The notes: generated by a model from the sequence alone, not told the origin. Positions 28,001 to 40,800 are shown, counted from the stretch's first letter. The stretch is DNA of 64,000 nt from Aphelenchoides besseyi (GCA_024699855.1 JAMPIQ010000002.1:9486001-9550000), one strand, 5' to 3'. Numbers and translations are program-made.

Positions 28001-28857
28001 GAAATGACACCAAAAAAGTCTGCTCATACCTCCACTTGACAAGTAGTTTCTTTTGCTCCAGACATTATTGAGTACCTGCGTGCTGGTGCTTCTACCCAAC
28101 AACATCCAACAATACGCAGATCGGTCATAAAACGAATTTCAAAATCGATATTCGTTTCGAAGAAATTCAAAGCATTGTCGTTGAAAACAGTGCAAAAAGC
28201 AAGTTTACCTAAAAATACACTACTAATATCTTCGATCGCGGTTATTACATTGATGGATCATTTTTGGTGAAGTAATGTTGACCTTCAGAAACATTTGACT
28301 TGTATCGTCTGTATAGTTCATTAAACTCAATCCATGAACTTCTTCAATCGAACGCACCACGTTGTTATTGACGCGTTGACCTTTTTCCTAAATGAGAATC
28401 TTTAAATTAGAATGCGAACATCAAATTACCTTAATCTCCGCATTGACCATGTTAACATACTGCGATTTCTTCGAGCCGTTGTAGTTTACCGGAGCTTGTA
28501 TAAAGAAATATGGAACATAGCCGAGGATTGAACAACAGACCGAGGAACCTTCACGAGTCACACCAATAATACGTAAACGAACGGAATCCGTTTCTATAGC
28601 CAGCAAACCTTAATTACTTTTACAAACAACTTGCCTTGAACATAGTCGACATCAACAATTTGGAATGTTAGCGGAACACTTTGATCGGACAAAACCTTAG
28701 AAGGCAATGGTCTACGACCGTAGTTGTCTCCAGTTTCCACCTTCTTTTCCACTTTGATGACTTCTGGTTCGACTTTCTCAGTGAAAACTTCCTTCATTTC
28801 CACGTCGGTCCTATCGCCTCTTCGTATTTCAACGTCTTCCAATTCGTCGTCCAACAT
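25078..28857 (-). CDS. DNA polymerase delta catalytic subunit (POLD1)
   Basis: Multi-exon gene starting at 28857 ([15 protein letters not shown]) and ending at 25078. B-family polymerase and 3'-5' exonuclease of the replicative lagging-strand polymerase. Signatures in order: exonuclease DIE with [25 protein letters not shown], a third exonuclease motif in [17 protein letters not shown], motif [18 protein letters not shown], motif [21 protein letters not shown], motif [10 protein letters not shown], and [17 protein letters not shown] in the thumb. At the C-terminus are CysA ([10 protein letters not shown]...VCRHC) and the CysB iron-sulfur site (CQNC...CGANDC followed by [15 protein letters not shown]). 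All key acidic residues are present. The N-terminus before the first conserved block is short compared with human. Introns are mostly about 40 nt. Confidence 0.96.
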
Positions 28858-29251
28858 TGTGCCGCGCTGTCTAAACGATCAAAAGCGTATTATTAATAGA
28901 GAACAACCGTATTGTCTCGCGAAACATGACGTTTGTATTCAGTCCATTCTGGAAACATTTGAAAGTAGAAGATTCCCTTCCTACAAACCGATTGTTCAGA
29001 CAATAAGGAACCCAACAATCCAAATTGTTCGGATGAAATTTGGCGGTATTTTACAAGAAAACTGACGAAATTGAGGGAATCAATTTTACTGTTATTTCGT
29101 CAACGTAAATCGTAAGATCAACTCATTTTGGTGCTGATTTCAAGGATCTTAGAGGACTGAACACAAACAGCTTCAGCTACAAAACAGCCGTTGAAATTGG
29201 TTCTAAACAAGAGTCTAACTGTTAAGTAAAACCAGTTCCTTTGGTATCCAA
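28858..29251. promoter_or_regulatory. divergent promoter region of POLD1 and GRHPR genes
   Basis: 394 bp between two divergent start codons. An acceptor (gatcgtttag) lies about 12 nt upstream of the POLD1 ATG. Nothing else recognised. Confidence 0.5.
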
Positions 29252-30455
29252 ATGTCCGATTTAAAAGTTGTTGTTACGAACAAAAATGTAAATGTCGAGA
29301 AACTAAAGACGATGTAAGTCATTTAAAGTAGTTTCCTGATTGTGTCGTGTAATTTTAGAGCTACGGTCTGTCAGTACGAGGGTGAAGATGTTATGCCTCG
29401 TGACTTGTTGTTGAATTGGGGCAGAGATGCGGATGCGATCTTCTGTTTACTGACCGACAGAATCGATGTGGAGCTGTTGAACGCATGTGAGCGTTGAACT
29501 CCATTTAACATTGTAATCAAGCGTTCAGGTCCGAAGTTAAAAGTTATTGGAACGATGTCAGCCGGTCATGATCACATTGATTTGGAGGCTTGCAAGCAAA
29601 GGTTCACTGACTTATTATTGAACATTTAAAGATCATTTGTTAGAGATGTAAAAGTTGGTTATACTCCAAATGTTCTCAGCGAATCAACAGCAGAGCTCGG
29701 AATTGCTCTTTTGTTGGCAACTAGTCGACGAATTGTGGAAGCAAGCCATTCGGCTAAAAGGTTTGTATTAGATTGTATCCTGTAAATTTGAAAGAATGTT
29801 TAGTGGTGGGTGGACGAATTGGAATCCAAGTTATATGATCGGCAAAGGGCTAAGTCAATCCACATGCGGTATTTACGGATTGGGTCAAATTGGATCGAGT
29901 GTAGCAAGAAAACTCGAAGCTTTCAACCCATCTCGTATCATTTACCATAATCGCAGACAACGAATCGATGGCAAGAACCATTGAAGATTAGTTTAAATTC
30001 GATTTATTACAGTAACTTACGACTACGTGGATTTTAACACGCTACTCAAAGAGTCCGATTTTCTTGTTGTTACTGCATCAGCAACGCCGGAGAACGAAAA
30101 CATATTCGACACTGAGGCGTTTAAGAAAATGAAAAACGATGCGGTTTTTTGTAATATAAGTCGGTTTGTTCTGCTTTTCCAATTCAAACAATCGATTTGT
30201 TTCAGTGGCTCGTTGGTCAATACAAATGATCTTTATAATGCACTGAAAGATGGAGAAATCGGAGCTGCAGGAATCGATGTGTGCTCGCCGGAGCCTCTGC
30301 CCACCAGTCATCCGCTGCATCAAACGAATTGTGTGATTCTGCCTCACATTGGATCAGCAACAAGGTCGACCCGTGATCTTATGGCCTCGCTAACTGTTGA
30401 TAACATCTACAACGTCTTGAAAGGACAAAAAATGGCCGCAGCATTACACGAATAA
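29252..30455 (+). CDS. glyoxylate/hydroxypyruvate reductase (GRHPR type)
   Basis: Seven exons, 29252-29313, 29359-29486, 29529-29601, 29644-29760, 29804-29970, 30013-30163 and 30206-30455, give 315 residues in frame. NAD(P)-dependent D-2-hydroxyacid dehydrogenase reducing glyoxylate and hydroxypyruvate. Seen: GTMSAGHDHIDLEACK, substrate-side VGYTPNVLSESTAELGIALL, Rossmann GIYGLGQIGSSVARKL, HNRRQRID after beta-2 (suggesting NADP use), catalytic region RGSLVNTNDLYNALKDG, GIDVCSPEPLPTSHPL with the catalytic Glu, and LPHIGSATRSTRDLMA with the catalytic His. These match human GRHPR closely. The intron at 29971-30012 has a GC donor; no GT donor there preserves the conserved HNRRQRID block. Confidence 0.95.
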
Positions 30456-30847
30456 GTTCGAGAAGTTGTTTTTAGTTGTAATTGAAATCAAATTCTGTTG
30501 AAGCTCATTGTATAGTCTTCAGAATCATTATATTTATGAACTCTTAAAAGAAAAAAATTACGGCGAAGTAGGGACAATAACAAGACGTTTTGTACACAAA
30601 TGTATAACTGCTTAATGATTGAAAGAGAAAACACAATCGAACTGCATCATGACCAAGAGAATAACACAATTCAAAATTACAATTACGAGAAGATGTCAAA
30701 ATAGCAAAGTTGTTTAAACTAGAAACCGAAAGTTAATCGAAAAACTATCAACGGATTTTGAAGATGCATATAAGAAAGAAATGAGGCTTTGTTCTAAGAT
30801 CAAAAGAAACTTTCGTTGTTGACATTTGTTTTGCATACTCGTGGATG
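30456..30847. other. convergent intergenic, 392 bp
   Basis: Between the GRHPR-type gene and the first CX-module gene, both ending here. AT-rich, nothing recognised. Confidence 0.5.
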
Positions 30848-32334
30848 TTAATACACGACATTGGCTGAAACAGAACCGGAAGTTAAATCGATAGAATTTC
30901 GAGAACAACCTCGTCCTTGTTGATATTGATTGCGATTGCACATTCGATAAACCAAAAAGCATCCACAAATACTGAGCATCAGCAAAATCAAAAGTGATCT
31001 AAAGAAACAACATTAAACCGACGAAATCCAATCCGTCAATGAAACGCTTAGTTTACTGAAGAAGCTTATAAGCGAGAACAACGGAAGTTTTTTAAAAGCA
31101 CAAAAAATATAAATTGCAGGATCATGAATGAATCTGAGAACAAACTCGGGAACTTGCTAGCCACAGGTATCGAATAAATTGAGCGTTTACTTAAAAGCAT
31201 AAGTTGTTGAAAGTGACCGTCGTGACACCGGTTATATCCACGACCGTAAACTAAAAACAAAAGCAACGAAGACAAACTTCCGAGATTGAGTATAAATGTT
31301 AGATTTAAAAACCAAAAACAACTTAATAAATCGTAGAATTTAAATGGGAGTCTTTGAAAGCGTAACTATTTCAGCGAACCATGAGCATCAATGGCAAACC
31401 AAGAACGTACCCAATTCCCAGACCATTTCGATAGCCGTGATTGGGTCCAAAATATCCTCCGCCGTACGAATTGCCATAGTTTTGCGGACAACCTAAGTTC
31501 CGATTGTAAGAATTCAAACAGTAAGAGCTTACATTCACTGCCGCAGCAAACCTCGTTGTAATTGCAAGACCAAACAATCTCACGAGGACGAGTGTGATCC
31601 TGGAAGTAGACGTTGCCAAATTGCGGATCATTCGAGTCGATTGGCATGCGGCACATTGATTGTCCCGGACGACTTTGGTAGTAGTTAGATCCCCAATAGT
31701 ACGGCCGGTTATTCCACCTAAAAGTCAAAAGTTTGTATTTTTATTTGTAGATTTTACATCATCGGGGCCATTGCGGATCGGATAAGATGTTTTCCAGCTT
31801 GATACGTTAAATAGCCGGCAGCTGCTCCAACAATCGCATTCTTGAACGTATTCGATCTGACCATTGAACCGAGACCTGAGCCTTTGTTGTATCTGAAACA
31901 TAAGTGACCTAAAAACTAAAGACTTGAAATTGTTACCGTGGACGACTCGCCGACGAGCCACCAAAGAAACCGCCAGACGACGATCCGGATCGATGTCCGA
32001 AGTCGTTTCGTTGTTTGTTACCGCTCATCCACGAAGTGCCTCCCGTTCCCGCGTTTGAACCAACTCCATAGTTTCCGCGAGGAAAACTGGAACCCGAAGA
32101 TGGCCGATAGCCACCGCTTGCTGCTCCAGCTCGACTTCGCGATGCACCGCTAAAACCACCGCCGGATCGGCCGGCTGAAGCGCCACGAGATCTTCCTGAA
32201 GCAAAAGTCGAAAAGTTATTCGAACAATTGTAATTACCTGCACCGCCACCACCACGTTTTGAGTTTGTTGGTTCAATCAACAAACAAACAATCAGAACGA
32301 TCGCAAGCCAATGGCGACGCGTGAGAACGGTCAT
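30848..32334 (-). CDS. CX-module type I membrane protein, copy 1
   Basis: Six exons, 32334-32238, 32195-31937, 31892-31758, 31717-31533, 31492-31411 and 30998-30848, give 302 residues in frame. Order of parts: signal peptide (RRHWLAIVLIVCLLIEPTNS); Gly/Ser/Arg-rich region of about 95 residues; short Ala/Gly hydrophobic segment (FKNAIVGAAAGYLTYQAGK); CX module with CRMP..., REIVWSC and the hallmark CCGSECC; TM helix (SLLILLMLSICGCFLVY); short cytosolic tail ending SVSANVVY. The last intron (31410-30999) matters: reading through its donor gives a false stop at 31371, whereas splicing adds the TM helix present in the neighbouring paralogue. The CX module is known mainly from nematode proteins of unknown role. 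Together with the next gene upstream it forms a tandem pair. Confidence 0.82.
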
Positions 32335-33188
32335 GAGTGTCACTGGAAAGTGCGAATTCAAAGCCAAGGGTTTGAATTTCGTTAAATAGACCGCTCGTTT
32401 CTTATCAGACGAAAACACGCAGCGACTTGAAATTAACGACACCGAGAACGCAAAAACCAGCAACTGTGTGTCTGGATAGAAAACGTGCCAACCAAAATAT
32501 AACAAACAACAACAGAATCGTCATTCAATTGAAAGCAAAAACCTTTGGGGGCGATTACTAATTTCGATAATGAACTCAAATTTCTTTACGACAAAAAGTC
32601 GAATCATTTGGAAATCTACGATGACACATCAGTGGGATGAAATCGTCAGTTTATTTCAACTCGGCGTTCAGGTAGATGTGACCCGAGATGACTAGTCGGA
32701 TGTATTTTGAAAACAACAACTGCGTGCAATAAGAGAACGAATGGGAGCCAACAGAAAGGAAAAGCCACAACGCTTTTCACAAGAAAAAACATCGGGCACT
32801 GGTCCCAAAAACCCTGCACACTTCTCGCAGCAAACGTCGGAAATTACGAATGTCCTTTGGAGGACGATAACAAACTCGTTTGAACGTTAACTGTTCGTCG
32901 GTTCGTTCAATTAAACTAAGGACTTACTAGAACCGTCTATTAATAATAACAATTATGGGTCCTAAGTATTCAGCTTTATCTTTTAGAGTTTATTCTACGG
33001 CCTTTTAGAAAGAAAACACAAAAATTCGTTGGGTTCATCGTGAAGAACAAGTCTTATGGCTGATAAATTGAAACACGTTCATTGAAGGAATTAAGCCCAA
33101 AAAACTTATCTACAACATTTGAATGTAAACGCAATGATAAAGAATACAAAGACAAATGAAGATTATGATTTAGGAATACTACTCAGTA
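32335..33188. other. intergenic, 854 bp between the tandem CX genes
   Basis: Should contain the promoter of CX copy 1 and the 3' end of copy 2. No other gene or repeat seen. Confidence 0.5.
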
Positions 33189-34607
33189 TCAATATTTGGG
33201 ACCCGGATAGTTCTGTTGAGGCGGGTAACTGGGGTATTGTTGACCGCCGTATTGTGGATTAGGCGGATATTGGCCGTATTGCGGTTGTTGTGGATAAGAA
33301 TTTTGCGGATAATTCATTGGGTTCATGGGATAGGATTGTGCAGCTAAAAACACGCATTAAAGTTGGATTCGAAAGTAAAACAATTACCTTGACCAGGATA
33401 GTTTTGACTGTCGTCATAGTACGTTTCATCGTTGTTGCGCGAGGGAAGAAATCTTTGAATTGTAGAACGGCAGAATTGGTAAGCGCAGAAACAACAGAGA
33501 CACGAAGTTATAAGAATGCCAAGTAAAACACTGAAACACTAAAAAATTGGAGTTATCAACAAACTACAAAACAACATGCACACTACTCAAATAACAAAAA
33601 AACTAAACAATACGCTTAGGACAGAAAACTTACATCAATACAATGGATCCAACACCAAGACCTCTGGAAGAGTTCGGATTGTATTGCGAATTTTGTTGTT
33701 GTGGTGCAGGACAACATTCGCTGCCACAACACACTTCATTGGCTTGACAACCCCAAACAACTTCTTTCGGACGAGTTCCATCAGCGAATTGAAGCTAAAA
33801 GAACAATTTGTTGTCAAAAAGAAAAATAAAGGTTCTTACATTTTGAAGCACTTGATTGGGCGATGGAGTTGTTGTGACTCCCGGTGCGAGAGTAGTAACT
33901 TCAGATGCTGGCGCGGCGGCTGTGGCCGGAGTGTTGACAGCAATCAATTGAGACAAAGGCATCGAACAACGAGGACCATTGGCGTTACCGCGATAATTCT
34001 GTTGATCGAAGTAGTAGTCGCGATTTCCATGATGGAATGGCGTAGTGGCGCTTTGGATAATTGCTTTACCGGCCTCGAATGCCAACAAACCGCCCACAGT
34101 TCCGAGGGCAGCACCTGCGAGTGCGTGTTTGAATGTACCGGCACGAGATGGTGATCCGAACGAGTTTCCACTAGTGAAGCTAAACGAACTTGTTTTCTTT
34201 TTTTTTTGGTTTAAATACCTTGGACGGTTGTTGAATCCTTGATTTTGGAAACCGCCTCCCGCTGGTCCATGAAAACCGCCTCCATAATTCGGTTGATTTT
34301 GCGGATGATAATTTCCGCCTGGACGTTGGTTGAAGCCTCCTTGATTGAAGTTTCCTTGATTTTGGAAACCTCCACGATTGGGTTGAAAACCGCCGCCTCC
34401 ACCCATTGAACTGCCACCTCCAACATCTGTAATCAATTGATTAGCTTGAATCGATCGAATAGCAAACGTACTTCCAACGTTACTTCGCGCTGCACTACCA
34501 CCTCTTGAGCCGGAGAAACCTCCTCCACCGCCTCCACGTCGAGCTTCAACGAGCGGATGCGTAAACAGGAGGATACAAAGAACTATCGCTTCTCGCATTC
34601 TATACAT
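33189..34607 (-). CDS. CX-module type I membrane protein, copy 2
   Basis: Minus-strand paralogue of the preceding CX gene, with the same architecture. Signal peptide (MREAIVLCILLFTHPLVEA); Arg/Gly-rich then Asn/Gln/Gly/Phe-rich repeats (NQGNFNQGGFNQRPGG); Ala/Gly hydrophobic segment (FKHALAGAALGTVGGLLAF followed by EAGKAIIQSA); Thr/Pro/Ala-rich spacer; CX module with RCSMP..., KEVVWGC and CCGSECC; TM helix (GSIVLIVLLGILITSCLCCF); and a cytosolic tail of Tyr/Pro/Gln repeats (YPQQPQYGQYPPNPQYGG) ending at 33189. It starts at 34607; an earlier in-frame start would precede the signal peptide without reason. The TM exon uses the second of two nearby acceptors, which is the one that keeps frame. 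Function unknown; cell-surface location inferred. Confidence 0.82.
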
Positions 34608-37600
34608 CTGAAAACCGATTGATTTAGTTTCTCGAAAAAACACTGCAGATTAAACGTGTTAGTGGCTGATGTAAACGATGATTCAAAATTAGAGCGCAAA
34701 TGTTTTTCGGCTAGTCAGAATTCGAGTTAAATTTTGCTTTCGAAATTGTAGAATTCACATCACAGGTTTCCATAGTGATGGAATTTGAAAAGACCAAACT
34801 CCGTTAGGCCAGTTCCTAACACTCAACGACACTTAAATTTCCGAAAATGGCGCACAATTCGGTCAACTAACTCGATTTTTGATTGTCTACTTAAACGAAT
34901 TATGTGGAACACGCAAAGTAGAAGCTTTGATGTAAAAACGGTGGAGATTCTCGGAAAGGTAACAGACAGTTTGAATCTTTTAGAAACCCGTTAGCATCTT
35001 AGATGTCTCATTACACAGTTAAAGTGGCTTCAAAATGATGGCTTTGAGCATTCTACGATTGTGATAGCAAACATCAAGTCGAAGTGTCTGTGGTGAATGC
35101 AAGCCCGAAACTGTATAAAAACCTCGCGCTGAAAACAAACGTGTTTTGATGTTTTTTGGTCTGAACCCCAGCGATTAAAATTCGCAGCTTAGAACCACGT
35201 GAAGTCAAGTTGTAACACTCAGACTTGTTTACCCACGTTCAAATTGATCGTTCAGGACCGAATGACACTACGCGATTGTTAGTCAATAGACTGCTGTGAA
35301 TGGTGGACAAACGATGACCACTGTTTAAAGAAGAACAACGTGCATTCCCGATCAACTCCGACGTCCGGCGCTATCGATTGACGCGATCTCAACACCATCT
35401 TGCGAAAAACACAAGTGTCAACCAATAAATTTAAGGAGCAAAAAACGGAACACGACTCTGTGGAATTGATTGGAAGTCGAAGAACTGAGAATCGAAACTT
35501 CGGTTTCGTAAACGTTATTCTTAAGCAAAGTTTGTGTTCGTGAAAGGAAAACAAAATCAATGCGGACCTCTACTTCGCTTGAACAGGTGAATTGAAAACG
35601 CACGTTTACTACGCAGAGAGCGCGGACCGCACGAAAAACCAGCAGTCGATTTCTCAATGCGCACATACGCCGACAAGAGCAACATAAGCCATCGAATATG
35701 CGAGTAACAACTAGAACGACTATGACTCACCAACTATGCGTTCAGTGCGCAAATCCACGTCATTAAGCGACTGATTAAACATCAAAGCAGATTAGCAGTC
35801 AGTTCAAATATTTCGAAATTTCAACATCTACAATCGTGAACATAAGAAACAGTGTGAACAGTAAAGCTTATAGAAACAGTAATCAAACGTTAAGATTTCT
35901 AGATTGTAAAACGACAAGCTCCAATGACGAGGAAAACGATCTGCTTGTACGTTCTTTACTTCTTGAACTCTTTGCAGTTCTAGGCAAACGTTTAATAGCT
36001 ATTAATTTTCGGTTTATAGTCTGAGATTGCTTCCAATTTACAACAAACTTAGTTCCAAGTCGTCTTTCTTGTTTAATCCTCTTATCCGACCGCTCGCTCA
36101 AATTTTTTCCGCATTCTAATTTGCTTGCGTTTATTTAGTCCCGCGTTCGATTCCCGTTGCTCGCGTTTTACTTTTAGTTGGTCGTAAGCGTTGGAATACT
36201 CATCGTTCAGTCCTCGATTCGTATCAATGTGAATTTATGTAGTGCTCTCGGCATCGTGATCAAGACCTGTTTGAAGCGATTATTTCAGACATTGCAAGTT
36301 TAAAACCATCAGAATAAACGGTTTAATGAATACGGTTCTCTTAAGAAACCAAAAAATTTCCAACAAGCGATCCGCTACCGCCACTTGTGTTACATTTGCG
36401 CAAATCCACACCAACCGACGTTAACTTGCGAGTCAAAAAAAAACAGTTTGAGCGAGCGGTCGGATGGGGGTCAAATAGGAGGGATCGCCTAGTAGTTTAC
36501 TATGTCATTTTGATACAGTCATTCTGTTAGACATGTTATTCATTTTGTGGATATAAACGTTTGTTTTCTACATTCAGATATCCACTACTGATTGTGTTAG
36601 AAAGGTGCAATTACCTACATTAACGTTCATCGCATTAATTTATTCCTTTAATTACTCACTTAGAGTTAATAAGGAGTGAAAGAAGTCATGAAGTCGATTG
36701 AAAGTTTGAGTGAAATATTTTAATGAACTGGGTTGATCTACTTTTCTTGAATATGACATTTAAATACAAAGTAAAAAGAGGCTTTATCGTTTTGCAAACA
36801 CCAAATGCTCTCTCTAATTGTTTCTACAACTGCAACAAGGTCCATAATCTCGAATCCACTGGTTTCCAGTTGTGTACAGATGGAGTTCAGCAAGCAACTT
36901 CGTGGGACGAAAATGATTGGTTGTACAACGATAGAGTCAATTTTCAAGGTTTTCCGTAAGTTTATTGAAGCATTTTGGCTAACAATAGTCGAGCGGTTGA
37001 ATTTATAAAGAGTTTAATGTCTAAAAGTTGACGTTCAACTTCGATTCACAAAACGACATTCGAACTGCCGTCTCACCATTGGGCTTTCTATTCGCTTATT
37101 CACCAGTTAAAGAGCTTGAAATGAGCGATTTGAGACGAATTGATCTCGCCAATCGTGGCCACGATTTTTGTTATTTTTATGAAAATGTATCACGAGCAAA
37201 GTCTTGTCTCGCTTTCGCTGAGTGACGGCCGACGGGAAAACAGTTTTCGCCGCTCGGCCGTCGTCGTGTTTTTGCCCAAAAAAAGAGTCTAAACATGTTT
37301 CCAAGTTTATGTAATTTAGACGGGTCCTGAAATTAAAATTCCCTAAAATTTCGACTAAAAACGGAAACTGAAAGGAAGCAACATCGGAGGTCGGTTTTTA
37401 TTTCTTGCACTTTGAAGCCCAAAACTGCCGATGTGCATGTGATTTCCGTCGATTCCCGGACCGAGCAGTCGTCGAAAGTTGCTGCTGACGTGTGGCTTTT
37501 GATGTTCTCGTTTTGCATTCGATTAGCAGCACATTAACGGACACTTCTCTCCACCACAGCGCGACTTCTGAGCAAAAGGCTTGTCGGATAAAATTCATGG

Positions 37601-37892
37601 CGATATAACCACGAGACACCGCTGCCAGTTTTCGTGCTGTGGAATTCTTAATCTCCGTTCGCCTCCGTGTTTTCCTTGTTCGTAATTTACATTGCTGGAA
37701 AGGTACAATGAGACGGCCACTGGCAGCGAATGTGCGTACGTCTCATCAGTTCGTAAAATTGTGGACCCTCCGCGCTTATCGTCGTGTTAATCCGATGCTT
37801 CATCTCGACCGAACCATATAAAATTTGCTTGTTTGTAGCTCAATCCATGAAGTATGCCGATTTTTGCCAGTAGTTAATCTTCAAGGCCGAAA
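34608..37892. other. 3.3 kb gene-poor region upstream of daf-2
   Basis: No coding frame here is convincing on either strand; the longest (35279-35666 minus, 36723-36959 plus) resemble nothing known. It likely carries the promoters of CX copy 2 and daf-2. It contains a near-perfect hairpin at 37224-37262. No tRNA was found. Confidence 0.5.
37224..37262. repeat. 39-nt imperfect palindrome (hairpin)
   Basis: GACGGCCGA (37224-37232) pairs perfectly with TCGGCCGTC (37254-37262). Inside, CGG pairs with CCG and GAAAA with TTTTC, with two unpaired bases on the 3' arm and a CAG loop. It lies about 630 bp before the daf-2 start. It could be a small foldback element, a regulatory palindrome, or chance. 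Confidence 0.6.
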
Positions 37893-40800
37893 ATGAAGTG
37901 TTGCGTGAAGATCAAGCCAAAAGTTCTGATCGGCATTCTTGTCATTACTTCGTTGGTATTGACGGTAAGTGGAAAGCAGTTAATTTCGTATTTCTTCGTA
38001 TTTAGAAGCATAAAGCTGACGCCGTTCGAAATGAAATTCGATGCTCGTCCATCGACTTGAGAAACAATCCAAGCAATCTTTCGAGTATGAATGGCGAATC
38101 ACGCAATGATACGGAATGCACAATCATCGAGGGCGATGTTACATTGTCGATGATGACTAGTGGTGCGAATAGCGACAACATGTTTCCGGTTTATCGAAAT
38201 TTGCGTGAAATCACCGGTGCCATTTTGATTTTTCAAGTTCGGTATGTTCAATCACCGCTATCCATTTTCTTTTCGTTTGTTTCAGTGGGTTGACTTCACT
38301 CGGACGAATTTTTCCTAACCTTCGTGTCATCGGCGGAGATTCGTTAATCATGAACTACGCACTTGTGATCTATCAGAACGAAGATCTTCGAAGTGTGGGA
38401 CTAACAAAGTTGACGGTGATCAAAAATGGAGGCGTTCGTATCATGGAGAACTCGCAGTTATGCTACGCGCGAACCATCAATTGGAATAACATGATTGTCG
38501 GAAACTTGCGAGATGTAATTCTCGATACGTGTAAGCCGTTGAGTTGAGAAACAAAATAATTGCAAACTGTTGTTTAGCCGAAAACCAATGTACAGATGAA
38601 TGTAGTGTTGCGGACAAAGAGAAATGTTCACATATTCAACCAAATGTAATTTCTTGTTGGAATGCAACTGAATGTCAATCTTGTAAGTGTTTTTAATGTT
38701 TCATAAGAATATTGCAAATGAGTATTGCTTTCAGTTTGTCCATATCATAAGCTCCCAAATGAAAGTTTTGGGCCTGGATGCACGGATTCGGGTGAAATTT
38801 GTCATGAATACTGTTTGGGTGGGTGTACTGAAGCAAATGATCCGGGTGCTTGTCATACGTGTCGTAATGTTGAAATCAACGGTATTTGTGCGGCTTCATG
38901 TCCTGAAGGTCTTTTCGAACATCAAGGACGACGTTGTTTGACTAAAGAAAGTTGCTATTCGTTGCGTCCAATGAGTAGTAGAAGTATGGCTCGCGATCAA
39001 GCGGAATGGAAAGCATTTCATGGACGTTGTCATTACGACTGTCCGAGTGGTTATGAAGAGGGTAAGTAAAGTTTATTTGGTAAAGTGATTGTCTTGCTGC
39101 ACTCTAGATCCTGCAAATAGTCGTAGTTGTGTGAAATGTGCTGGTCATTGTCCGAAAAAGTGTCAAGGTGATGAGTCCATTGATTCGGTTGGCGCGGCAT
39201 TGAAATTTCGTGGTTGCAACATTATCGATGGATATTTGGAGATTGAAATGCGAATTGGAAAAGAGATGAACGCAGAAAAGTTTTCGGAGGCATTTGGTGA
39301 TCTGGAAGAGGTTACGGGGTAAAAGAAGCGGTTCAATTTTCACGGACGTCGTTTTGTTTAGTTACTTGAACATTCGTTTCTCCTCCGTCTTTACTTCTCT
39401 TCATATGTTCAAAAAACTACGAGTGATTCACGGCAATCAACTCTACCGAAACACCTACGCTCTGGTCGTGTTCGACAACTCCAATCTACGCGAGTTGTTT
39501 AATCTGAAAAACCACTCACTAAAGATTCTCAACGGTCTCGTTCAATTCCAAAACAATCGTATGCTTTGTCGAAGTAAAATCGACGCCTTTCTGGAACATG
39601 TTGGACTAAACGAGGCTGTAAGCGATATCGATGTTGGAACGTTCAGCAACGGAGACAAAGCTGTTTGTGATGAGACTCCGTTGGAAGTCAATGTTACCAG
39701 TGTATTTTCGAACGGTTTCTCTATTCGTTGGACACCGTTCAATACCACAGACATGGACTACCGAAAGTTTATTGGATATCAAGTAGAGTTTTGGTTTCAG
39801 TTTATGATTTCATTGATTTACTTTAGATTTTCTTCAAAAAGGTCGACAAAATCGATGAAGATATGAGTATCGATGAGGATCGTTCAGTTTGTGGGGATTC
39901 CTGGAAAATGCAGTTTTCAGATCCAATGCAAAGCACCGAAATTGACCCAGCTAACAACGACAAAAACGTTACATCAAATACAGGGGAAATGATCGCTTAC
40001 GGTATCGAAGCCAACACGCTGTAAGCTATTAAAAGACTTGATTTTCTTGTTTACAAAACGTTTAGTTACGCATTTTATGTACAAACCCGAATTGTCAATC
40101 ATCCTGGTGCCCGTAACGCAATTTCGAAAGTGAAATTTGTTAAGACGACCTTTGGTAATCCCGAACCACCACGTATTCGTTCATATCAAGCTCGTGGTCC
40201 TGATCGCTTCGAGATTCAATGGGACGTTCCGTTAAAACCGGAAGGCGTTATCACTCACTATCGAGTTCAATGGCAAATTGTTCCACCCAGCGAGAGTCTG
40301 GAGAATATTAATGCGTGCAATGAGGAAGGTAAACTGTTCAATTATGATAACTGATTTCTTTTTCTGTTTAGTACAAAAGCGTCCAACAGTGTCACTGAGC
40401 AAAAAAACGAACAAAGGCGTTGGAACATGTCCAATTGAAGAAGGTTGTTGTGATTGTTCGTTGTTGCGCAAAGCAGACACCGATTTGGATGCAAACAACA
40501 ATATGGATGCAAGCAGCCCCTTTGCTGAAGAAATGGAAAAGGGGAAGGAGGAGAAGATTGCTTTCGAAAATTCCATTCAGAACAAGGTGTTCAGGCAAAG
40601 GTATGTTCACACAGATGTAATATCAATCTAAAGAGATCAAAAAGCGACCGTTTACATAGCTACAGATTAGCATTTGTGTAACAACAAAGGTCTTTAAATG
40701 AAATCGTAAAGACTGCTTATTTGTTCAACGCTTTTTGTGCAATCAAAATGCTTGTTAGAATCGTTTGCTTGAGCTGTTCGTTAAATTACAACAATTGCTA

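Noticed and set aside
31371..31411. Stop codon giving a TM-less CX copy 1
   Set aside because: It lies beyond a good GTACGT donor; the paralogue and phase favour splicing to the TM exon. A secreted isoform remains possible.
35279..35666. Overlapping minus-strand frames upstream of daf-2
   Set aside because: No start context, splice partner or recognisable sequence.
36140..36170. gttcgattcc resembling a tRNA T-loop
   Set aside because: The flanking bases do not form a T-stem, and no acceptor stem or anticodon arm can be drawn around it.
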